A DNA stretch of 64,000 bases from Nemophila menziesii (taxonomy: Eukaryota; Streptophyta; Magnoliopsida; Boraginales; Hydrophyllaceae): positions 12,450,296-12,514,295 of the forward strand of contig JARWIR010000024.1 in the NCBI GenBank assembly GCA_029959085.1, in the 5' to 3' direction. Below, piece after piece: positions 11,991 to 22,924 of this stretch. The position numbers and the translations under genes are program-made. Under the pieces are notes generated by a model. That model searched no databases. It was given only the letters and a program-made list of their open reading frames with translations, and was not told where the DNA came from. Each line of letters opens with the position of its first letter. Position 1 is the first letter of the stretch.

Positions 11991-14900
11991 CTACCATGTT
12001 TTGGAATGTCCAGGGATTGCGAGCTCCCTTGACATTGACTAGGATTCGCTCGTTGATGGCTCAATTTAAACCTGGGTGGTGGTGTGTTGCGAAACAATGT
12101 TGAAGGAAGTGGATTCCATTGATGTTGTTAGGAAGTTTGGTTTTGAGAAGTCCTTTTTTGTAAAACCCACTGGTAGTGCTTCTCACTCTGGTGGGTTTAT
12201 GGTTTTGTGGCACGTTGGTGTGCATCTTGTAGTAGTGTTCTCTAATTACTTTTTTGTACTAGTTAAAATTAATGAACTTTCCTTTTCTTACTTCATGATC
12301 TTTATACACGCTCCAAATGATTCTAATGATAGGAAACGAGTCTTTGATGAAATATCACAGTGGACTAGCGAAATTACTGAACCATGGATGATAATTGGGG
12401 ATTTTAATGCCATCCTCAACAATAACGAGAAGTTCAGCAAAAACCCTGCGAATTTATTCCATATCAATGATTTTCTGAATTTTACATCTACTAACGCTTT
12501 GTGTGAAATTAAATCTAATGTGTGTTTTTTTTACATGGTCAAACAGGATGGATGGAGATTAGCACGTAAAGACAAGAATAGACCGAGGACTAGCGAATTA
12601 CGAATGGATGAGCAAATTCCCAAGGGCGCAAATTTTTATTCCTCCGGCTATCGGGTCGGATCACTCGCCCCTTATTCTCCATCATGATATTAATATGAAA
12701 ACTGGAATTAAATATTTCAAATTTGAATCCCGATGGCTTGATAACGAAGAGTGTAGTGAAATAGTTGAGAAAGGATGGAATGAACTAAATAACAATATTC
12801 CCGTAAAAGAACTTCATAAAAAAGGAGAAAACACTAAGAAAGAATTAGTAAAGTGGCATATTAAAACTTTTAAAAATCACGATATTACTATTAGGAACCT
12901 TCAAGAGAAACTCATAAATTTAAATAATGACATAGCAAACTTGAATAAGATCGAAGAAGAAAAAATAGTAAAAAACGAAATAAAATTGAATACGAAAAAG
13001 AAGAGAAGTATTGGAGCGATAGATCAAGGCAAAATTGGCTAATGTATGGGGACAAAAACACTACATTTTTTCATTTAGCTACCATCCAAAGAAGGAAAAT
13101 AAATCGGGTAACAAAAATTAAAGATAGTAACGAAAACTGGATAGAGGACAATAATGAAATCAAAAGTTGCTTCCAAAACTACTATAATAAGCTATTTAAG
13201 GAAGTTAAGACTACGAATAATATTATGGAGAAAGCTACTGAATTTATTAAACCTAAGGTAACGGTATAAATGAATAGAGAGCTTACAAAAAGGCCTACGA
13301 TAGAAGAAGTGGAAAAGGCGGTCAAGGAACTGTCAGCTTCTAAAGCTCCTGGTCCGGACGGGCTTAACGGTAAGTTCTATAAGGAATTCTGGGGTATCAT
13401 AAAAAATGACGTTTTTAAACTAGTTTTGGATTTCTTTGATAATAACTGTTCGGTTGAAAAAATAAACGACACTTTAATAACACTTATTCCGAAAGGCAAC
13501 ATTCAAGAAAATCTTGGAGATTTTAGACCCATATCCTGCGTGAATTTTATCTATAAGATTATTGCGAAGATTCTTTCAAATAGACTTAGAAATTACATGA
13601 ACAAAATCATCTCCCCGACACAACCAGCTTTCATTAAAGATAGGGCCATACAAGATGATATTATTATCGCACAAGAAATTTCTCTTTTTATGAACAGGAA
13701 ACGAAAAAACAAAAAACATATGGCAGCAATAAAAATCGATATGGCAAAAGCCTATGATCAGGTACGTTGGGATTTCGTCCTCCTTGTTTTAAAGAAAGTA
13801 GGGTTTTGCGATAAATGGATACTTTGGATAAAAAATTGTATATCCATGACATCTTTTAACATCACCCTAAACGGAGAAAGGTTAGACAAGTTTAAAGCAG
13901 GTAGAGGTATTAGACAAGGGGACCCTCTATCCCCGTACCTCTTTACTATTATGACGGAATCACTTATTAGTTTAATTGATCATGATATTGAAATTGGAAG
14001 TATTAGTGTTATAAAAATTAACCGTAAATGTCCTATGATATCTCATCTCTTATTCGCAAATGATTCTTTGTTCTTTATAAATATAGATGAAACTAATCTG
14101 AATACTTTCAAGCAATGTTTGACCACATATTGCGAAGGGTCTGGGCAGAATATCAACCTAAACAAATCAGCAATTTATTTTAGTAAAGAAACACCAGTGG
14201 GAAAAAGGAATGAGACGGCTGACGCAATGCAAATTAAAGAAACAGAAGATTTGAGTTATTATTTGGGTATTCCACTTTGCCACACAAGATCTAAAGTGGA
14301 CTCTCTGGAATGGATAGCTAAGAAACTCTTCAAAAATACAGAAGGTTGGAAAGCAAGGCTACTCTCCGAGGGGGGTAAAGAAGTACTTAAAAGGCGGTTC
14401 TTCAAGCAATCCCAAACTATTATATGTCAATTTTTTCATTTCCAGTTTCTTTTTGCAATAAACTCATCTCAGCAATATCTAATATCTGGTGGAACGCAGG
14501 GGAGAAAGACAGAATACATTGGGTGGCGTGGGAAAATATTACAATAGGAAAACTAATCGGAGGATTAGGTTTCAAGGATTTCAAGAAAATGAACACAACA
14601 TTACTAGCTAAACAAGCATGGAGGATATTACATAGTAAGGACAATCTTGCAGCGAAACTCTGAAAAGGTATTTACTTTCCTCGGTGCAATTTTCTAGAAT
14701 GTAAGTTGCGACAAAGCAGAACCTGGAGTTGGGCAAGCTTAATAGAAGGAAGGGATTTTTTAGTTAAACATGGCATATATATATAATAGGGAATGGAAAA
14801 GACATTGATATATGGAACAATAGGTGGATAGATACATCATGGAAAATCGAAAAGCCAAATAATTGTAAACAGAATAAAGTTAGCGAACTCTTCATTAAGG

Positions 14901-16066
14901 ACACGAACATTTGGGATAATGAAATACTAGATAACCTATTTCCAGAACCGATCATACCCACTATCAAAAGAATCAAAGTTCACAACACAGAAGATAAAGA
15001 CAAATTTATTTGGCCGTTCTCCAAAGATGGTACCTATGACACAAAAATTGGATACAAAAGACTGGTAGAAGAACATATAGAGAAAAATCCGAGAATCTCA
15101 ACCGCAATTCAAGATCACACATCACCAATATGGAGACTCATTTGGAATTCCAATATTCCGAAGAAAATTAAATTGTTTAGTTGGAGGGAGATTAAAAATG
15201 CAATACCTACAAAGAAAAATCTCTATAATAGGAAATGTGCACCATCAACAAATTGTGTCTGGTGTAACGAAGAAGGCGAAACGGTGGAACATCTACTCCT
15301 AAATTGTAACATGTGTAAGGACATTTGGGCAGGAACAATGGCTCAAATAAGAATCAAAGAACACAACGATGACTCTATAGAAGAATGGTTCATTAAAATA
15401 GTAAATGGGTTCAAAGAAGCCGGTTGGGACGAACAAGTCATTAAAGATATGATCATGATCAACATTTGGAACATTTGGAAGGAGAAAATGAAAGGAATAC
15501 ACGAGAACAGCCCAATCAATGGAACACACATAATCCAAAATACAAATAAGCTTATGGCAGAAATACATGGCATAGACTGGAACAAGATAAAAAATACAAG
15601 GAACCCAAGTCCAACCACGGAAGAAGAGAGCGCACCAACAGTGAACACAATGGAATACGAAATCCTATATTATTGTGACGCCTCGTTCAACAACAAACAC
15701 GAACCCACCGGACTTGCGGTAATCGAGGTTAATCTTCAAGCTGAATCCACTACTAACCACACATATAGTATGGATTGTGATTCAGCAATAGAGGGAGAAG
15801 CATTTGCGATACTTAAGGCCATGGAATTGGGATCTACAAACCGAAATACCAGTAAAATGGTGCTTTCGGATAACCTTGAAGTCATACAAGGTATCAAGCA
15901 AGTGTCAGCAGCACGTTGGTCCATCCAACCCATCTTTCGTAGTATTATTCTCAATTGTGGAGAAAACGGACCCAAATTTAACCACATCAAAAGGAATCTC
16001 AACAAATTGGCGGATAAACTAGCAAAGGAAGCTAGACACAGGCCAACGGAGGAAAAAGAATGGTAA
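11987..16066 (+). pseudogene. LINE-B ORF2: endonuclease-reverse transcriptase-RNase H, catalytic Asp lost
   Basis: ORF2 opens at 11987 as MTTMFWNVQGLRAPLTLTRI and shifts frame near 12070. The endonuclease continues with ETMLKEVD, MIIGDFNAILNNN (about 12390) and, after a second shift near 12530 and a TAG, IGSDHSPLILHHD (about 12645). After another shift near 13000 come YGDKNTTFFH and a TAA at 13267. Reverse transcriptase occupies 13270-14400: SASKAPGPDGLNGKFY, FRPISCVNFIYKIIAKIL, KIDMAKAYDQVRWDF, GRGIRQGDPLSPYLFT. The catalytic box reads LLFANDSLFF: codon 14059-14061 is AAT where the family has Asp, which alone would abolish polymerisation. Further shifts lie near 14395 and 14660-14790. The last frame (to 16066) is intact: zf-RVT (WCNEEGETVEHLLLNC) and RNase H with YCDASFNN, EGEAFAILKAME, LSDNLEVIQG and LNKLADKLAKEA. 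Confidence 0.9.
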
Positions 16067-16151
16067 ATTAGGTATCTGATAGGATGTATTAGTGACTTTT
16101 GGGGATGCGTAGCATCCCTTTTATTGTTCAAAAAAAAAAACTACTTTTATT

Positions 16152-16395
16152 AAAATAATTTTTAATAACTATACGTGTGTTTTCAATTATAAATGAATTG
16201 TTAATTTATTTATTTTTTCAATTTTATTTTATTTTCAATGAGATTACGTTACTTAAAGAGATGGTATAAAAGATTTTATGATAAAGAATGATATATAGCA
16301 TTACTTGCTAAGAGCTCTTAAAACCTGAATTTTTCATTCTAGGTCTTATTACCTCTCTACATTTTTTGCCGGTGATATATGCATTTTCTATTCAC
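16152..16395. repeat. Right part of host tandem duplication, copy 2
   Basis: From 16195 the sequence resumes the host repeat interrupted at 9335: TTGTTAATTTATTTATTT, AGATTTTATGATAAAGAATG and CATTTTTTGCCGGTGATATA correspond to 8610-8860. Confidence 0.7.
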
Positions 16396-16761
16396 ATATC
16401 ATAATCTTTCAATGGAAGGTTGATATATTTGCCAAAAGAAAATTGGACGATTGAAAAATTAATGGGATTGAATCGATTGATAGAATTTTCATATATTACT
16501 TTTGAGTGGGATTTCTCCGAAACTAGTATTGGTTAATTTGGTTGAGCTTGGGAAGTTTGTGTATAGGCGCGTATGTCTATTTATAATGGTTACTATTAAA
16601 AAAATTACGAACGAATCGATTTGTTTCGAATTCACCATTTAGTAATTACCTCACACTCAAATTATTTAGAAAGAAAATTATGTATGAAAAGAATATTGTT
16701 TCTCCCTTAGATTATCACAACTTCACTATAAACACGTTTGATGGGGTCATTTGTCCCATAA
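16396..16761. other. Intergenic, 3' flank of the CCR4-like gene
   Basis: AT-rich DNA lying downstream of the minus-strand receptor gene. It should hold its 3' UTR and polyadenylation region, but no clear signal was picked out. Confidence 0.4.
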
Positions 16762-19086
16762 CTACGCGGAAGACTCAGTAGTGGACCTAGAGAATGTTGT
16801 AGGAGCCATACACGCTGCCAATGCTCTTTCGAGGCTATTTACAATTTCACTCATTGGTGGTCTATTTTTACCTTCTAATGTGACACAATCCACACCAAGG
16901 TACCCTACATATGCCACAGCTTCTATTTCAAATGGTGTTGGTGGTGGTACTCTTCTATCTAGTACCCTATGTATTTCATCTTGAATAATATACGGGACAA
17001 CAAAATCAACCACATTTCTTGGTACTCCATCTTCATTTTTATGTATCGCTTTATACCCCGATAACAACTCTAGTAATACTACTCCAAAGCTATAGACATC
17101 ACTTTTAGTTGTTAAATGTTGCAACCGATAGTACTCGGGGTCCATGTACCCAACCGTTCCTGCTGCGCGTAAGGAGAGGTGTGACTGGTCTTCTCGTGGA
17201 CCCATCATGGAGAGACCGAAATCCGATACCTTGGCTGTCCATGTTGAGTCTAGTAATATGTTGGATGGTTTAATGTCACGGTGAATTATTGGTGGGACCG
17301 CGTACTCGTGTAAGTACTCGATTCCTCTAGCTGCGTGTAATGCTACTTTGATTCTAGCTTGCCATGACAATAGAGCCGAGTTTTCGAGCTTATGAAGATG
17401 ATCATGGAGGGTCCCATTGTTCATGTATTCATAAACTAGAACACGCTCGTTACTGTCTTCGCAATATCCCAATAGTCTAACGAGGTTCTTGTGATGGAGA
17501 CGAGAAAGAAATTCTAGCTCGGTCAAGAACGCGTTGTCCGTATCCTCTTGATCGCGTTTTGTTGCCCCTCCATACGATGAAGAAGCTAAAGCTTCCGCTC
17601 TTTTAATCGCTACTTCCCGTCCATCTTCTAACGTACCATGATAGACCGAACCGAAGCTTCCATGCCCAATCTTGTTCTCCTCCGAGAAATTCTCGGTCGC
17701 CTCAAGTAAAGCTTGTAAAGAAAATTCTTCAAATTGACCACCATTGCCTATACTAATTAAATGACTAATTCGCTTTTCCAAGGTCCGATGGATTTGCGAT
17801 CTTTGGCTAGGTTGTTGTGGTGTTCCACCTTCATCTAAGTGTCCAGAATCATGTATACGCGATCCTCTAACCTTACAATAGTGGAAGAAAACGAAACAAG
17901 AAACGATAATAAACGATAAAGACCCAACACAACCTACAACAAAAAAAGCCACCATTTTTCTATTCCATTTATTGTTTCTCGTCGTTGTTGATGAAACTGT
18001 AGATGGTGTGGGCGATATAGATGGTAAGGGCGATAATGAACCCGAAGGGTTGTGATTACAAGTCTCGCAGATCATTAGTCCTTGACCACAATAGTTACCT
18101 GAATTAGGTAATATTCCACAAGGACATGTATCTACACACGGACCTGGAAGCACATCTTCAAAAACTGCTACCAAATTTTTGTCCAAATTCTCATTCCCCC
18201 AACAATACAAAGACAGATTCGATGAACTAACGCCACAAAAAACGTTTCGTTTTGCTTCCAATGTAAGAAACAACGTCTCGTTTAAAGAAGGTGGTGAACT
18301 AAAACCATTTTCTCCCCAACAGATCAAAGTTCCGTTAGCCTTAGTCAATGCACAGCTACGATTCTCCCCTAAAGCAACCTTCGCAAACTCCCCATTCGGG
18401 ACCGAACCTACCATATCTCCCCAGCATATCAAACCACCAATAACAGAAATAGCACACACGTGCCGAAAACCAGCAGCAACTAAACTGTAGTTCCCTTGAG
18501 GTACATGATTTGTTATATTCGTATAACTTCCTAAACATTGAAGTTGTTTTAATTCTGTCAAGCCACATACAAAATTTTCTCCTACAGCAATACTTGAAGC
18601 GATCAAACTGGTGTTACTGATGTTACTGGAATTAAATCCTCTCCATGGCCAACACTGAAAGCGATTATTTTCTCCCACTAGACCACAAATCCTTACATTT
18701 CCAGAATCAACTTCTTTAAGAACAGGACCATGATAAAGCCTCTTGTATGTCATATTACTACTATTCGTCGAGAATCTCCAGCAGACCATAATTGAATCTA
18801 TCGAAGATGAGCTCACAGTACAAACGAAATCATTACCTCCCAGAACACCTGATACTGATGTAAGGGAAGAGTTCACAGGTATTTGGAGTTGTCCACCGGG
18901 AAAACTAGTACAGTTAAGATACGGCTGCTGGTTTGAAATGGAGGAGTATATTAAAGCACATACTAAGGTTTGATTATTTATTTCAGAGATTGATATAGTT
19001 GAAAGTGAATAATTAAATGGAAAAGAAGAAAGGAAGTAAAGAATTATGAGGAAAAAATTAAAGAATTTTCTAAAAATTGTTTCCAT
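16762..19086 (-). CDS. CCR4: CRINKLY4-related receptor-like serine/threonine kinase, CCR4-like
   Basis: A 774-residue, intronless plasma-membrane receptor kinase. Residues 1-28 form a signal peptide (FFLIILYFLSS core). Residues about 40-310 hold the crinkly/RCC1-like repeats, marked by recurring CW pairs (VCWRF, QCWPW, ICWGD, ICWGE, YCWGN) that fold as a beta-propeller in this family. A cysteine-rich TNFR-like patch sits at 317-343, a Ser/Pro/Thr linker to 375 and one membrane span at 378-403. The kinase domain (about 468-760) is complete: P-loop GHGSFGSVY at 474-482, Lys495, HRD at 602-604, DFG at 622-624, DPEYY at 649-653. ACR4-family receptors act in epidermal and cell-fate signalling; the ligand of this member is not known to me. 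Length and the missing intron fit CCR4/CCR3; CCR3 is the main alternative. The ATG at 19086 precedes the signal peptide directly. Confidence 0.9.
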   Translation of the reverse strand: METIFRKFFNFFLIILYFLSSFPFNYSLSTISISEINNQTLVCALIYSSISNQQPYLNCTSFPGGQLQIPVNSSLTSVSGVLGGNDFVCTVSSSSIDSIMVCWRFSTNSSNMTYKRLYHGPVLKEVDSGNVRICGLVGENNRFQCWPWRGFNSSNISNTSLIASSIAVGENFVCGLTELKQLQCLGSYTNITNHVPQGNYSLVAAGFRHVCAISVIGGLICWGDMVGSVPNGEFAKVALGENRSCALTKANGTLICWGENGFSSPPSLNETLFLTLEAKRNVFCGVSSSNLSLYCWGNENLDKNLVAVFEDVLPGPCVDTCPCGILPNSGNYCGQGLMICETCNHNPSGSLSPLPSISPTPSTVSSTTTRNNKWNRKMVAFFVVGCVGSLSFIIVSCFVFFHYCKVRGSRIHDSGHLDEGGTPQQPSQRSQIHRTLEKRISHLISIGNGGQFEEFSLQALLEATENFSEENKIGHGSFGSVYHGTLEDGREVAIKRAEALASSSYGGATKRDQEDTDNAFLTELEFLSRLHHKNLVRLLGYCEDSNERVLVYEYMNNGTLHDHLHKLENSALLSWQARIKVALHAARGIEYLHEYAVPPIIHRDIKPSNILLDSTWTAKVSDFGLSMMGPREDQSHLSLRAAGTVGYMDPEYYRLQHLTTKSDVYSFGVVLLELLSGYKAIHKNEDGVPRNVVDFVVPYIIQDEIHRVLDRRVPPPTPFEIEAVAYVGYLGVDCVTLEGKNRPPMSEIVNSLERALAACMAPTTFSRSTTESSA

Positions 19087-19560
19087 AGAATTAATGTAAT
19101 AGAATATGGTTTCATGGTTTGATCGGAAAAAGATAAGAAAGGGTTTGTTTTAAGGATATTTTTGATATGTTAAACGCGGCTTGAGAGAGTGGGGGGGACT
19201 ATGGACTAAGTCTATTATAGACTTTGGAAAAGGAAAGGTCTGGTCAAAACAGTATGAAAGACTTCTAATTTTAATTTATTTCTGGTCATAAATCACTTTA
19301 GCTGTAGTATGTAGATGTGGTTTTTTCTTTCACATGTAGCCAATTTCTTCAATTGAAATGCCAAACTCATAACTTCCATATATACTGGGCTCTTTATTTT
19401 CAACGGCCTGTGGCCATATAAGTTTATAAAAAACAGCATTGGGTAACTAAACCCATTACAACCCAACTAAAAGCCCAAATGTACCTAAACTACCCTCCCA
19501 CCCTTCTACCCATATAAAAAAGCTGAAAACCCAAAATCCATTACCCTATTAACCATCGAA
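19087..19560. other. Upstream region of the CCR4-like gene
   Basis: This should contain the promoter and 5' UTR of the minus-strand receptor gene. No convincing TATA element was fixed. A short G-run lies at 19191-19197. Confidence 0.35.
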
Positions 19561-20660
19561 CCCTCCCCTCTCCTCCACTCTCTCCTTCTCTCTCTCTCTT
19601 TATCTATATACCGGTGCATTACCCACCGCCCCCACCACCTGCATCACCATGGCCACCGAAATCCCCCACCTTCATCACCATCCCTTCTCTCTCTCTCTGC
19701 CGGCGAACCACCCCCCACCTCCACCTTCACCATAACCCCAACCCCCCCACCATCCATCACTGATTCGCAGATCTGAGCCCACCCCCCCCCCCCTTTCAGA
19801 GCTTCATCACAGCAACACCACCATCATCACCTTCATCTTGGAGTTGCAGCAAAGAAATCTGCACCAGAGAAGTTCGATGAAGCCGCCGCCGTGAAGGGAG
19901 GTCGATCTGCAGCGCGAGGTTGCCCTGCATCAGAGACGAAGACAGTTCATCACCAAAATCCATCACCACCACACCGTTCATCACCAAAATCCAGCACCAC
20001 CTCGATCCATGGAAAACCGCCGCCGATCTGCCTTTATCTCGGAGCCCCACCTTCTCCACCACCCCGCCAGATTCGCGCCACCATCGCCAGTGCAGATTCG
20101 CATCCTGTTGCAGCGGAAGAAAGCCCTCCTGTAGCAGAAGAAGAACGGCGTCCTGTAGCAGAATAATAACGCCGCTGCTGCACGACACCGCCATCAACAT
20201 TCTTCACCCTCTCTCCTGCAACTCCTCGCAGCACCACCATCACGACGAAGAACATGAACACTTCACTGCTGCTTCAACATCGCTTGAACACTTCTGCTTC
20301 ACTGTTCATAGATCCAAATCGTGTTTCATGGGCCAGCCCCAGATAGGTTTGGGTTGGTAATGGGGCCAGCCCAGTAGAAGCCCCAGATAGGTTTGCATTT
20401 CTGCTTGTTGGGTCCAACCCTATTTGGCTCAAGTTTGTTAGTGTTTATTTTTTGGTCGTTAAGGGTACGGCCCAAGAAGGTTTTGGGCGTATGGGGCCAG
20501 CCCAATGTAGTTTGTTGTTGGTAATGGGGCTGGCCCATTATAATGTAAAGAATGTAATTTTTTTTGTTTTATCAGAATGGGTATTGGGGCCAGCCCAATA
20601 TCCTGTTATATATCATGTGGCAGCCCATATATCATTTTATGAATTTGTTCCATGTTGATT
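19561..20660. other. GC- and CT-rich region with leader-like sequence, no recognised gene
   Basis: The composition changes abruptly to C-rich, with CT microsatellite (19580-19605) and CACCACC-rich text, then GAAGAAG/CAGCAG-type codons. Overlapping open frames exist on both strands (plus 19891-20166 and 19920-20360; minus 19796-20200), none similar to a protein I know. A plus-strand 5' leader (CCATCGAACCC, then CT-rich) would fit a transcribed unit or a transposon-captured exon. I could not find terminal repeats for it. Confidence 0.35.
20328..20598. repeat. Interspersed GGGGCCAGCCCA boxes
   Basis: The 12-base box or a one-base variant occurs at about 20328, 20361, 20491, 20525 (read in the other orientation as GGGGCTGGCCCA) and 20585. 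They lie in looser units that also share GGTTTGGGTTGG or TTGGTAATGGGG. GGCCCA is the core of plant TCP (site II) elements, so these could be regulatory, or they may be internal repeats of a transposon. Confidence 0.5.
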
Positions 20661-21063
20661 TTTTTTTTCCTGATTGTTGGTTAATGGGTGTTGAATTTTG
20701 TATTCTGCTCCAAATGTGTTTGGTGTTCATGGGTACAGCCTACTAAATTATTGACTTAACAAAACAATTTAATGACTTATTATAAAAACGTAAAACATGG
20801 TTTCGTACCCACGGTGAACAAAAATGTGAAGAAAGGGTTTGTGGGTACAGACCATATTAACAAGAAAAAAACAACAGCTTGAAAAATTCATTAGGGTCGT
20901 GGGTCTGTACCGCCGAAGAATAGTGGCTTGATAAGGGTAAAACGGTCAAAAAAAGCCAACTAGAAAGTTAGACATTGGCTTTAAAAGTATTTTTTTCTAG
21001 TTAGGGCTTTGTTTATAAAAGTAGGTTTTTTGAGGTCTTAAAAAGTATTTTCCTCATATATAC
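20661..21063. other. AT-rich stretch with scattered GGGTAC motifs
   Basis: No gene. GGGTAC-type hexamers recur here (20733, 20858) and again at 22310-22680, hinting at one old repeat cut by the MITE and SINE between them. Confidence 0.3.
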
Positions 21064-21065
21064 TA

Positions 21066-21321
21066 CTCCCTCCGTTTCAAAATGTTTGTCCACTTACTAA
21101 AATTGGTGTTTCAAAATGTTTGTCCACTTAGTGTTTCAAGACACTTTTTTCCAATTTTTTCCATTACTACCCCTATTAAAAAATTAAAATTTATCTTTCC
21201 AATACACATTTAAGATATCAAGACACTTTATGAAGGGTAATTTTGTAATAGGGATTGTAATCATTAATTTTCTTAATTTGTGTGAAAAGCAAAGTGGACA
21301 AACATTTTGAAACGGATGGAG
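21066..21321. mobile_element. Stowaway-type MITE (Tc1/mariner)
   Basis: Terminal inverted repeats start CTCCCTCCGTTTCAAAATGT at 21066 and close with the mirrored ACATTTTGAAACGGATGGAG at 21321. TA dinucleotides flank at 21064-21065 and 21322-21323. The 256-bp body has no coding capacity. About 24 bases of the left arm are duplicated in tandem inside the element (21108-21131), an oddity for a small MITE. Confidence 0.93.
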
Positions 21322-21343
21322 TACTAACTGAACTTTTTTTTTT

Positions 21344-21500
21344 GTTTGAATACATATGAGAGCCACCTTTTTTTTTTCTGGACATTATATGAGAGCCACT
21401 TTGGATTCGGAATCATTTTGATTCCACTAAAATTCGATCTAGGACTTCTTGATCTCTACGAAATAGTCTAACCACTATACCAACTATCGATCTTACTAAT
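21344..21500 (-). mobile_element. tRNA-derived SINE, minus strand
   Basis: Reading leftwards from about 21497, a pol III A box (TTGGTATAGTGGTTAGA) is followed 30-40 bases on by a B-box-like AGATCGAATTTT. The body ends in GTGGCTCTCATATAATGTCC and an A-tail, seen as the T-run at 21369-21378. A shifted copy of GAGAGCCAC flanks the T-run, perhaps from a second SINE end. Target duplications were not resolved. Confidence 0.6.
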
Positions 21501-22920
21501 TGAATTTCTACCAAAAACTAAGTTGAATTTTGAATAAAAATATTTACTAAAAGACTAAAAACACTTTTATAATAGATGAATTCTGTCTTAAATCAATTGG
21601 GTTTAGCGCAATTGATTAGAGTCTTATTTTTTTATAAAGACTTAATTTTTTAAGACATGATATATATATTAAAAAGTTTACTATTTAGTTACCAGGTTAG
21701 AAGTCAACTAGATAGTATAGAAAAGACTAAAACATCCTTAATTTAACACTTCTCTCTTTACGTGTTTCGATAGGCTATCATTTCCTCTCCTCTATACACT
21801 TTATACTGCTATCCCAAAAATAAAGCATAAAATAGCTATTTTTACGTATCTTTCTTGCATATACCTGATGTCCACTTCATCTATTTTTAACCCACAAAAA
21901 AGGAAAGAAATGGTTTACCCACAAAATATTGTTACTTAAGCTTTGAGAGAGCTAAGAACTTAAGGGAATTCAGTTTTTTCAAAGGTTGGAGATTAGAAAA
22001 TTGAGGTAACAAAGTATAGACGTTTATGATTGGGTTATATTTTATTTGTTTTCCTTTTTAAGCCATTATGTATGATTGTGTATAGCATATGAGTTGATTT
22101 TTATACTTCTACGGTATAAATGGATGTTGTGTGTTTGTGATTATTACTATTTGAGAATTGTTTATCCATTTTAATGATTTGTTTATTTTCTATTTGGATA
22201 TGTGAAAATATGATGTAATTGTTATGTACCAATGAAATGCAATTTTAATTTAGGGGCTTTGGGTATTTGTGGGCCCATGATATTACTCGCACCACATTAT
22301 GATATTCGTACCCATGAATTTAACATGGGTACATACCTTCCATAAAGATCCAATGTTTTATATCAATAGGAATTACATGTATAGATGATGCAAGTAGAAA
22401 TGTTAAAATGCTGGTTTATCGGGTTTCGAGGTACGCAAACATTACCCTTTATTTTGTTGTCAATGAAAACTAGTTCCTTTTTTATTACTTGTGCCTGAGG
22501 TGTTTTTGTGTCGAATGTATGTACTTAACCACACTACTATGAAACATAACCTTATTTATTCGTACCAAATAATTGTACTTAGTTACGTACCCATGGCTTT
22601 AAGTTGTATAATAGTAGGCATAAATGGTTTTGTATATGTAATGTATACAAATTGATTTATTGGGTACACAGATTATGGTGTGTACACTCTCATGTTAGTT
22701 GGTTATTCAAAATGGAATCTATTTTAATTTAATGATTTGTTTTTTTTTCTATTTGTATACTGAAGTCTCCCTTTTTGTGATATATATATGCTCTTAGGAG
22801 ACATCATTTTAGGTAGAAATTGGAATGGTTAGATATACTTTTGAGATTATTTTGTCATATTGCACATTCCCTCGAAGTTATATTATTTGCGTTTTAGAGC
22901 TTTTGTGCGTTAGTTTGTTT
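21501..22920. other. AT-rich intergenic DNA
   Basis: No supported gene. A fragment near 21596-21640 (GGGTTTAGCGCAATTGATTAGAG) resembles a SINE head. GGGTAC motifs recur at 22310-22680. Confidence 0.35.
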
Positions 22921-22924
22921 GTTT

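Larger units (their letters stand above)
9336..16140 (+). mobile_element. Full-length L1-like LINE with RNase H (LINE-B), inactivated
   Basis: CTACTTTTATT occurs at 9325-9335 and at 16141-16151, directly after an 11-base A-tail. Counting the two last tail bases as shared gives a 13-bp duplication (AACTACTTTTATT). The 6.8 kb inside has a CT-rich 5' UTR (9336-9750), a long open region ahead of ORF1, ORF1 (10314-11990), ORF2 (11987-16066) and a 3' UTR of only about 65 bp before the tail. The domain order is identical to LINE-A but the sequences are clearly different lineages. It carries more intact coding sequence than LINE-A, including an almost unbroken reverse transcriptase and RNase H, so it is probably the younger insertion, yet it holds several stops and shifts. 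Confidence 0.92.

Noticed and set aside
18179..18490. Plus-strand frame over the CCR4-like ectodomain
   Set aside because: Shadow of the intact 774-residue kinase gene on the other strand.
19891..20360. Overlapping plus-strand frames in the GC-rich island, read as a gene
   Set aside because: Open frames appear on both strands here because of composition. No start context, domain or splice pattern supports any one of them.
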